Below are positions 7,767 to 12,356 of a DNA stretch of 12,963 bases, one piece after another. Source of the stretch: JAVBQF01 sp031549195. GTDB taxonomy: Bacteria; Bacillota_I; Bacilli_A; RF39; UBA660. The notes under the pieces were generated by a model, which had not been told where the DNA came from, searched no databases, and saw nothing but the letters and a program-made list of their open reading frames with translations. A program made the translations under genes and the position numbers. Location of the stretch: the NCBI GenBank assembly GCA_031549195.1, contig JAVBQF010000016.1:1-12963 (forward strand), read 5' to 3'. Positions within the stretch are counted from its first letter, which is position 1, and every line of letters begins with the position of its first letter.

Positions 7767-8371
7767 CTAAAATATTCTAACATCTTATTAAATTTACTTT
7801 CTACTTTATCTTTCAAAATATTATCTTCGTCATAAATATAATACTGACTTTTTCTTTTTGCATTATTTACTTTTATATATTCACTATATAAATTTTTCAA
7901 GCTATATTCAAACCTTTTGTCTTCAGCACCTACATATCTAATAATGCTACACTGATTACTAATATAAAATATCATATCAACATCTGCATCCTTTTTATAT
8001 GCCTTTATATCTACCTTACGACACCAATTTTTATCAATATAATCCTTTATTATTCTTCTAACCATCTCTTTTGGCTCACTTAATACTAATAAATGTATGT
8101 GCCACTCCTTATATAAACTACCATAAAATAATTCTGCTTTATCACTATAATCTAAATTTTTAAATCTCTTTCTACCTTGACTATAAACATCAATAACTTT
8201 TTTACCATTTAAATTACTAGCACCAATAATCGCTTGAATCTTATAATCTGCATTATTTTCTAATATATTTCTAAATTTATCTTCTAATCTATTAACAAAT
8301 AATTTTGCCTCATTTTCCGTCTTGAACTTTACTGCTATATCCATTGTCCAAAAATCTAATACTCTTTGCAT
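7703..8371 (-). CDS. Putative rolling-circle Rep-like HUH protein
   Basis: ATG at 8371 is chosen because AAAGGAG (8380-8386) lies eight bases upstream. The GTG at 8380 would overlap that site. The 222-residue protein looks like a replication initiator with an HUH metal motif: a strand VLDFWTMDI at residues 4-12 where motif 1 is expected, W90-H91-I-H93-LLVL as the His-hydrophobic-His motif, and MIFYISNQ with Y136 as the possible nicking Tyr. The usual YxxK of motif 3 is not intact, so activity is uncertain and the assignment rests on motif order. It follows the 95-residue gene by two bases. Its last 20 or so codons lie over DNA that codes in another frame for the recombinase remnant, and they read Met-rich (GMTLDMNMVRV), suggesting an unnatural end. 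Confidence 0.55.
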   Translation of the reverse strand: MQRVLDFWTMDIAVKFKTENEAKLFVNRLEDKFRNILENNADYKIQAIIGASNLNGKKVIDVYSQGRKRFKNLDYSDKAELFYGSLYKEWHIHLLVLSEPKEMVRRIIKDYIDKNWCRKVDIKAYKKDADVDMIFYISNQCSIIRYVGAEDKRFEYSLKNLYSEYIKVNNAKRKSQYYIYDEDNILKDKVESKFNKMLEYFRGMTLDMNMVRVIKIEMQKKK

Positions 8372-8373
8372 AT

Positions 8374-8661
8374 TTAACACTCCTTTAATTCTTTCAATAA
8401 TATATCTAACTGCTTAATACTTATCTGTCTAGTCCTATTATATAAAAATAAATTCTCTTTATTAAAATACAACAACAATATTTTCTTATCCTTAATTTTA
8501 ACAATAACCCTATGTCCCTCAATAAAACTGACATTTGTCTTATCTACTTTCAATATTCTTCCTTGCACAAATTCACAACTTGCACTATTAAAATTACACG
8601 TCATTTTAATCTGTCTCTCTAATTCTTCGCATTTCACTAACTTTTTAACTTTAAAATTCAT
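8374..8661 (-). CDS. Conserved-looking small protein, unknown function
   Basis: The 95-residue basic protein is not a family I recognise. It has three early cysteines (C11, C22, C29) and a middle part of alternating hydrophobic residues (GRILKVDKTNVSFIEGHRV, then KKILLLYF) that suggests a small beta-barrel, then a helical end (ISIKQLDILLKELKE). There is no signal or membrane segment. A weak TAGGT lies upstream. Its stop is two bases ahead of the Rep-like start, so the two are almost certainly co-transcribed and may work together, for example as an accessory to replication. That role is inferred from position only. Confidence 0.6.
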   Translation of the reverse strand: MNFKVKKLVKCEELERQIKMTCNFNSASCEFVQGRILKVDKTNVSFIEGHRVIVKIKDKKILLLYFNKENLFLYNRTRQISIKQLDILLKELKEC

Positions 8662-8687
8662 TAAATTTTACCTATTATTAGCACAAT

Positions 8688-8720
8688 AAAAAATCGTTAC
8701 AAACCCTTTGTTTATAACGA
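8688..8720 (-). terminator. Strong intrinsic terminator after the serine recombinase
   Basis: On the minus strand TCGTTATAAAC (8720-8710) pairs with GTTTGTAACGA (8704-8694): 11 pairs with one G-U wobble and loop AAAGG. Six T follow (8693-8688). It lies 37 bases past the recombinase stop and ahead of the 95-residue gene, so the two transcription units are separated. The 95-residue gene then needs its own start, which I could not place. Confidence 0.8.
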
Positions 8721-8734
8721 CTTCTATATATCAA

Positions 8735-8751
8735 GCTCAATTTTTTTGAGC
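8735..8751. repeat. Inverted repeat GCTCAA/TTGAGC between recombinase stop and terminator
   Basis: GCTCAA (8735-8740) and TTGAGC (8746-8751) form a perfect 6-bp stem with a 5-base T loop, five bases beyond the recombinase stop. It probably adds to the transcript end structure. No U-run follows on either strand. Confidence 0.5.
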
Positions 8752-8756
8752 CTCTT

Positions 8757-10258
8757 TTATACTGGCAGAGCCAAAACCTTGAAGCTTGAACTCTCAAGGT
8801 TTTTTAATAGAGATATTGTTATCTCTTGCTCTACTTGGTTTATATTAAATATTATAGTCATTTTATCATCATATAGCAATACCTTGTTGATTAATGTATT
8901 GATTAAACTCTTTTTATAATGGAAGTTAGCAATACTTCCTTTTCTAAGTTTCTTCAAGAAGAACTTAATCTCATCAACAGTAATGTCAGAATACTTATTT
9001 GCTTCTTTTGTAATATTATAAGATAATTGTTTCATTTCTTCTTCAATGTTAGCTAAGTCTTGATAAAAATTCTTTTTAATACTTTCGATTGTGCAGTCAT
9101 AAATAGACTTAACAATCTTTTTCTTATCCTTTTCTAAACTATTATAGTTGCTTTGCATTCTCTTTAAATCACTATCATTTTTAAAACCATTAATAATTTT
9201 AACTATTTCTTTTGATACATAATTAATGTTATCATTTGTTAAAAATTCTTGTGCTGCATTAGCAACTAAATCCTCAATGTAGTCTTTTTGAATTGGCTTA
9301 GTCTTACACTTACTATTTTTACATTTATAATATGTATGTAATTTACCTGTCTTAGATGTTCCAGAATAGCCTGTCATATATTCCTTACATTCTCCACACA
9401 TCAATTTAGTTGTTAATAAGTATTCAGTCTTAGCTCTATTTCTAGCAGGAGCTAAACCATTTCTAGTTAGCTCCTGTTGAACTTTTTCAAACAAATCATC
9501 TTCAATTATTCTAGGTACACCATCTGGAGTTTCTACATCTCTATATGAATAAATTCCTATATACTTTTTATTATTTAAAACTCTTCCTATACTGCTTTTA
9601 TTAAACTCTTTATCCGTAGAAGTCTTACACCCTAAACTATTTAAATATCTAATAATGGATGCCATAGTTTCTCTATTAGCATACATCTGAAATATCTTTT
9701 TAACTATTGGTGCAGTCTTATCATAATGGCATATTTCTTCTTTATCATAGGCTTTCCATTAGTTGATATATTTAACTCTTGAAGAGTAAAGCCAAGAGGA
9801 ACAGTGCCACCATTATAATAACAGTATTCTGCATTTATTCCCATTCCTCGTCTTACCTTTTGACCTAACTCAACAGAGTAGTATTCTGCCATTCCTTCAA
9901 GTACACTTTCCATCAGTATTCCAGAAGCATCATCCGTTATATTCTCTCTAGCCGATAAAACTTTTATCCCTTTATCTTTTAATTGTTTCTTATAGTTTGC
10001 ACTATCATAGCGATTTCTTGCGAACCTATCTAGCTGATAAACTATAACACCTTGAAACATCTTTTTCTTCCCATCAGAAATCATTTGAAGAAATTGCTCT
10101 CTATCATCTTTAGTTCCACTCTTAGCACGGTCTATATACTTACCAACTATATTATAGTTGTTTCTTTCAGCAAAAATTTTACACTCATTTAGCTGTCCTT
10201 CAATAGAGCACTCGGTCTGGTTATGTGAACTATATCGTGCATAAATTACCACATCCAT
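8757..10258 (-). pseudogene. Large serine recombinase, split by a one-base deletion near 9724/9725
   Basis: ATG at 10258 with AAAGGA (10267-10272) starts MDVVIYARYSS. The N-terminal resolvase domain has catalytic S10 (Y-x-R-x-S), SIEGQL at 18-23, R53, and YQLDRFAR at 74-81. The frame ends early at 9704. The next frame (9686 to the stop at 8757) carries the recombinase domain (IGIYSYRD, IIEDDLFEKVQ), a zinc ribbon (CGECKEYM ... CKNSKC) and a coiled-coil tail. Adding one G between 9725 and 9724 turns YAIMIRLHQ-stop into YAIDDKTAPIVKKIFQMYA, the expected family sequence, and gives a 500-residue protein of usual length. These enzymes integrate and excise elements. As read it is inactive, unless the lost base is a sequencing error. 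The 63-residue gene overlaps its start by 29 bases. Confidence 0.88.
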
Positions 10259-10421
10259 TGTTATCGTCCTTTCTAGGATACTTAATATCCTTATCATCAA
10301 TATCAATCTCTTCAATAAGAAACTGATTGTATTCGCTTATATTGTCTAATATTAACTGCTTTACTTCACTTATATCTATCGCTCCTGCAATTATCTCTAA
10401 TTGCTCTTTACTTAAACTCAT
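10230..10421 (-). CDS. Small acidic protein upstream of and overlapping the serine recombinase
   Basis: The 63-residue protein begins MSLSKEQLEIIAG and is rich in Asp and Glu in its middle (EEIDIDDKDIKY), with two Cys near the end (GCGNLC). I recognise no family. AGGAAG (10432-10437) is a plausible ribosome site. Its last 29 bases overlap the recombinase start in another frame, a tight arrangement suggesting translational coupling. Small proteins in this position can help control recombination, but nothing in the sequence proves that here. The leader carries a dyad at 10444-10466. Confidence 0.6.
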   Translation of the reverse strand: MSLSKEQLEIIAGAIDISEVKQLILDNISEYNQFLIEEIDIDDKDIKYPRKDDNNGCGNLCTI

Positions 10422-10443
10422 ATTTTTTCTTCTTCCTTTCGTA

Positions 10444-10466
10444 GTAATCTCTTAGTAAGAAATTAC
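10444..10466. repeat. Dyad in the leader of the 63-residue gene/recombinase operon
   Basis: GTAATCTCTT and AAGAAATTAC form nine pairs with one mismatch around a 3-base loop (AGT). It lies just upstream of the ribosome site on the minus strand. It may be an operator or an RNA hairpin limiting translation. Confidence 0.45.
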
Positions 10467-10504
10467 ATATTTTTTATTTTCGATTTAAAGCCCATTTTAG
10501 GCAT

Positions 10505-10510
10505 ATTATA
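10505..10510 (-). promoter_or_regulatory. Candidate -10 box for the 63-residue gene/recombinase operon
   Basis: TATAAT on the minus strand lies about 90 bases upstream of the 63-residue gene start, between the terminator at 10564-10622 and the dyad at 10444-10466. There is no convincing -35 hexamer. A second TATAAT at about 10538-10543 is an alternative. Confidence 0.3.
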
Positions 10511-10546
10511 TTAATTTGTATACTGATTCATTAATCATTATAAAGT

Positions 10547-10622
10547 CTCTTAAAAATAGAATAGAGGGGGCTATCAAGACTTTTACTACTAGTCTTATCT
10601 AGAATTAGCTTGATAGCTCCTC
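10547..10622 (-). terminator. Long hairpin after the winged-helix gene, with a competing inner hairpin
   Basis: On the minus strand GAGGAGCTATCAAG (10622-10609) pairs with CTTGATAGCCCCCTC (10578-10564): nine pairs, a small bulge, then four more. TATTCTATTTTT follows. This is a likely terminator, 17 bases past the winged-helix stop codon. Within the 30-base loop AAGACT (10596-10591) can instead pair with AGTCTT (10581-10576), which uses part of the outer stem, so two exclusive folds exist. Confidence 0.6.
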
Positions 10623-10638
10623 AATTCACCTCGCTGCA

Positions 10639-11034
10639 CTAATTTCTTTTTCTATTTTCATATTCTGAGATAAGTGCATTCAATTTCGCTTGAAATTTAC
10701 CACGATTTAATCTGTATAATTTTCTTCTACCATTATGCGTGTATTTAGTTTCAACAAAACCTAGTTCTACCATTTTATCTATCAAAAGTTTAACTTGTTC
10801 CTTAGATAATCTAATATCTCTTTTAAACAAGTTATAGCTTAATTGTAGATAACCATCTTCATCAGAGTTTGCTTCACAAGAATATGTAATTCTATCTAGC
10901 TCACTCAATAGTAGTGCGAAATTTATTCCATACTTTTGAATAATTACTTTACTCAAAGTAAGATGAAATTTCTTCCTTACTTCCATTTCAGATGATGACA
11001 ACGGCATTTTAACTGTTTTTTCAGCATCATTCAT
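10639..11034 (-). CDS. Winged-helix DNA-binding protein (replication or regulatory type)
   Basis: This 131-residue protein has an N-terminal helical part (KKFHLTLSKVIIQKYGINFALLLSEL) and then a winged helix at about residues 60-112. GYLQLSYNLFKRDIRLSKEQ includes the lead-in to the recognition region, VKLLIDKMVELGFVETK forms the recognition area, and GRRKLYRLN the wing. The pattern resembles the N-terminal domains of plasmid and phage replication initiators and replisome organisers, where such a helix recognises origin DNA. A transcriptional regulator is the alternative. The start is set by a perfect AAAGGAGG (11043-11050) at eight bases. The dyad-rich gap upstream (11035-11338) is where its own site would be expected. 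The hairpin at 10547-10622 follows. Confidence 0.65.
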   Translation of the reverse strand: MNDAEKTVKMPLSSSEMEVRKKFHLTLSKVIIQKYGINFALLLSELDRITYSCEANSDEDGYLQLSYNLFKRDIRLSKEQVKLLIDKMVELGFVETKYTHNGRRKLYRLNRGKFQAKLNALISEYENRKRN

Positions 11035-11072
11035 AAATCATTCCTCCTTTTTCTTCGTTATGAATAATTTAC

Positions 11073-11086
11073 GAACTTCGAAGTTC
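11073..11086. promoter_or_regulatory. Perfect 14-bp palindrome upstream of the winged-helix gene
   Basis: GAACTTCGAAGTTC is self-complementary over all 14 bases and lies just upstream of the ribosome site of the winged-helix gene. It is a good candidate for a dimeric protein-binding site, perhaps for the winged-helix protein itself. Confidence 0.5.
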
Positions 11087-11243
11087 TTTTCTTGGTAAGA
11101 AATATAGTAGCTTTATATTAATCTTTTCAAAAGCATTAATAACCAATAAATCGGTACTCTAATCTATACTTCAATTTGTTAAGCTCAACATCGCAAAGCG
11201 TCCCTTGCTAAAAATATCATATCATCGACTTTTGAAATAGTAC

Positions 11244-11262
11244 ACTTTCTTACCCAGAAAGT
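11244..11262. repeat. Hairpin ACTTTCT-TACCC-AGAAAGT
   Basis: The 7-bp perfect stem with a 5-base loop lies in the non-coding gap. Small hairpins with an exposed loop are typical of nick sites of rolling-circle Rep or relaxase proteins. I do not recognise this exact loop from a known origin. Confidence 0.4.
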
Positions 11263-11338
11263 CCTTCGTTTTGAAAAAAAGGTTATTTGCACCACTTACA
11301 AACATCGTGTTGCAGTTATATATTTACCGTCTCCGTCT

Positions 11339-11725
11339 TTAATCAACTCGCACATATGTAACAAGATATTTATTTTTACCTGTAATTTTAATTCTCACTT
11401 CAAATTTTGTTTTTATCATTGCTCCAAATGAATTTTGTGCTTCAACAGAACCAGTGACATACCAAATTTCTCCAACAGGATATATACTCATATATGAACA
11501 TTCAGGGAATACTGCACTTGATGGAGACTTTAATTTATTTTCTACTTCTTGTTTAGCAACATAACAAGCAAGACTTTTATCATAACTATTATCATCACTA
11601 TCTTTAGGTAAAAAAATAAAGATAAACGGTACTAAACAAACTGATATATAAAATATTCCATAAATAATCATTTTTCTTTTTTCTTTTCTTTTTTGTTGTT
11701 CTGCATAAGTTAATTCTTTTTTCAT
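11339..11725 (-). CDS. Single-pass membrane protein with an extracytoplasmic domain
   Basis: ATG at 11725 (MKKELTYAEQQ) is preferred because GAGGT lies seven bases upstream. An upstream ATG at 11743 has only a weak site and overlaps the preceding gene. The 128-residue protein has a very basic cytosolic head (QKRKEKRK), one membrane segment at about residues 19-39 (IIYGIFYISVCLVPFIFIFL), and an outside domain with two Cys. That domain reads AKQEVENKLKSPSSAVFP ... VTGSVEAQNSFGAMIKTKFEV, a pattern seen in small membrane proteins and lipoproteins of phages and mobile elements, whose role is mostly unknown. It follows the 52-residue gene by four bases and is probably co-transcribed with it under the XRE-controlled promoter at 11915-11943. 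Confidence 0.75.
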   Translation of the reverse strand: MKKELTYAEQQKRKEKRKMIIYGIFYISVCLVPFIFIFLPKDSDDNSYDKSLACYVAKQEVENKLKSPSSAVFPECSYMSIYPVGEIWYVTGSVEAQNSFGAMIKTKFEVRIKITGKNKYLVTYVRVD

Positions 11726-11729
11726 ACTA

Positions 11730-11888
11730 TTACCTCTTTTCATCTTTCTCTTTTTTTATTATTAACACACCATTTTTACAAGTAATGATATAGCTATCAC
11801 TATCAATCTTACTAGACATAATCTTTATTTCATCATTCTCATTTAATACTACAGCAACAATCTTATCTTTTTCAAAAACATTCATCAT
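11730..11888 (-). CDS. Small 52-residue protein, first gene of the XRE-divergent operon
   Basis: A textbook GGAGG lies six bases before the ATG at 11888, and a sigma-A-like promoter sits just upstream (11915-11943), so this short frame is very likely real. The product begins MMNVFEKDKIVAVV and reads as alternating strands (IKIMSSKIDSDSYIITCKNGVLIIKK), with a charged end. I recognise no family. It has no membrane segment or signal. The stop is four bases ahead of the membrane-protein start, giving a two-gene operon. In related elements, genes directly opposite an XRE repressor often control excision or partner the repressor; that is only inference here. Confidence 0.7.
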   Translation of the reverse strand: MMNVFEKDKIVAVVLNENDEIKIMSSKIDSDSYIITCKNGVLIIKKEKDEKR

Positions 11889-11914
11889 AATAAACCTCCA
11901 TTATCAATACTACT

Positions 11915-11943
11915 ATTGTATAATTTAATATCACAAAAGTCAA
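11915..11943 (-). promoter_or_regulatory. Sigma-A-type promoter of the 52-residue gene operon
   Basis: On the minus strand TTGACT (11943-11938), a 17-base spacer and TACAAT (11920-11915) give a near-consensus promoter 27 bases before the start codon. The -35 hexamer overlaps the end of the operator at 11942-11970, so a bound repressor would block it. Confidence 0.8.
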
Positions 11944-11970
11944 CGATACATCGCTAAATGATGTGTCGTT
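11942..11970. promoter_or_regulatory. Operator: imperfect 11-bp inverted repeat between divergent genes
   Basis: AACGATACATC (11942-11952) and GATGTGTCGTT (11960-11970) are inverted copies matching at 10 of 11 positions, with a 7-base spacer. The site touches the -35 box of the minus-strand promoter and lies just upstream of the XRE gene -10 box. This is the expected arrangement for a dimeric XRE repressor controlling itself and the divergent operon. Confidence 0.75.
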
Positions 11971-11977
11971 ATCTCCA

Positions 11978-11983
11978 TATAAT
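11978..11983 (+). promoter_or_regulatory. Candidate -10 box of the XRE gene
   Basis: TATAAT lies 21 bases before the XRE start codon and eight bases after the operator. No consensus -35 hexamer is present; that position falls inside the operator, so binding there could repress or activate. Confidence 0.5.
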
Positions 11984-12004
11984 AATAGTATAGGAGATGA
12001 TATT

Positions 12005-12244
12005 ATGCAAATAGCTGATGCAGTAGCAAAAAGGATATTAGATTTGTGTGAAGAAAAAAATATAAGCATTAATAAATTATCAATTATGAGTGGATTAACA
12101 CAATCAACAGTGCAATCAATTATAGGTGGAAAAAGTAAAAACCCTAAGTTATTAACAATAGTTAGGATTTGTGATAGTTTAAATATTAAGCTAGAAAGCT
12201 TTTTTTCAGATAAATTATTTGATAATTTAGATATAGAATTATAG
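12005..12244 (+). CDS. XRE-family helix-turn-helix regulator
   Basis: ATG at 12005 is chosen because AGGAG lies eight bases upstream. The upstream in-frame ATG at 11963 falls inside the operator and has no ribosome site. The 79-residue protein is almost entirely a Cro/C1-type HTH: helix 1 VAKRILDLCEEKN, helix 2 INKLSIMSG, recognition helix LTQSTVQSIIGGKS, then NPKLLTIVRICDSLNIKLESFF, the usual closing helices. It has no sensor domain, so control would be by level or by a partner. It sits opposite the 52-residue gene, with an 11-bp dyad between them, and upstream of the PHP gene. I infer a repressor of the divergent operon that also governs itself. Confidence 0.92.
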   Translation: MQIADAVAKRILDLCEEKNISINKLSIMSGLTQSTVQSIIGGKSKNPKLLTIVRICDSLNIKLESFFSDKLFDNLDIEL

Positions 12245-12250
12245 AAATAA

Positions 12251-12267
12251 TTGGCAATATATGCCAA
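12251..12267. repeat. Inverted repeat TTGGCA/TGCCAA after the XRE gene
   Basis: TTGGCA (12251-12256) and TGCCAA (12262-12267) are perfect inverted copies with a 5-base spacer (ATATA). They lie just upstream of the PHP extended -10 box, at the place for an operator or a weak terminator of the XRE gene. No U-run follows. Confidence 0.5.
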
Positions 12268-12281
12268 AATACGACTTTCTA

Positions 12282-12290
12282 TGATACAAT
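12282..12290 (+). promoter_or_regulatory. Extended -10 promoter (TGATACAAT) of the PHP gene
   Basis: TGATACAAT fits the extended -10 pattern TGnTATAAT with one mismatch. The poor -35 position (TGCCAA at 12262-12267, 17 bases upstream) falls on the right arm of the dyad. A start near 12297 would place the attenuator-like hairpin at the very 5' end of the RNA. Confidence 0.5.
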
Positions 12291-12300
12291 TAAATTGCGA

Positions 12301-12339
12301 AGAAGTTGTGGTCGTATGGCTTTCAGCTTCTATTTTTTT
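12301..12339 (+). terminator. Attenuator-like hairpin with U7 in the PHP leader
   Basis: AGAAGTTG (12301-12308) pairs with CAGCTTCT (12324-12331) in eight pairs with one G-U wobble, loop of 15 bases. Seven T follow at 12333-12339. The ribosome site of the PHP gene starts at 12343, so no promoter fits between the U-run and the gene. Every PHP transcript must therefore read through it. The loop segment GTCGTAT (12311-12317) is complementary to ATACGAC at 12269-12275, offering an alternative pairing in longer transcripts. Confidence 0.65.
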
Positions 12340-12354
12340 AAGAAAGGAGTATGA
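12316..12354 (+). CDS. Possible 12-residue leader peptide overlapping the PHP start region
   Basis: ATG at 12316 opens MAFSFYFFKKGV followed by TGA at 12352-12354, inside the hairpin loop and across the U-run and the PHP ribosome site. A ribosome translating it would melt the hairpin's 3' arm. There is no good ribosome site of its own, so this may be chance. Confidence 0.25.
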   Translation: MAFSFYFFKKGV

Positions 12355-12356
12355 CT

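Larger units (their letters stand above)
11035..11338. other. Non-coding dyad-rich gap, candidate replication origin or control region
   Basis: I see no gene in these 304 bases. They hold a perfect 14-bp palindrome, GAACTTCGAAGTTC (11073-11086), 39 bases before the winged-helix start, and a perfect 7-bp hairpin, ACTTTCT/AGAAAGT with loop TACCC (11244-11262). A T7 run on the minus strand (11274-11280) may end the upstream operon. The position beside a winged-helix gene, with a Rep-like gene elsewhere in the element, makes an origin plausible. No iterons were seen. Confidence 0.4.

Noticed and set aside
6428..7835. Plus-strand frames opposite the VOC, recombinase-remnant and Rep-like genes (6428-6619, 7291-7533, 7611-7835)
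   Set aside because: No ribosome sites; the minus-strand frames carry recognisable motifs.
9720..9755. Programmed -1 frameshift (A-AAG at ATA AAG AAG AAA) to make the full recombinase
   Set aside because: Slipping there would give EEICHYDKTAP, a poorer match than YAIDDKTAPIV, which results from restoring one base further downstream. A point deletion explains the data better.
11872..12267. Minus-strand 131-residue frame opposite the XRE gene
   Set aside because: It runs through the operator, both promoters and the ribosome site of the 52-residue gene, and mirrors the XRE HTH.
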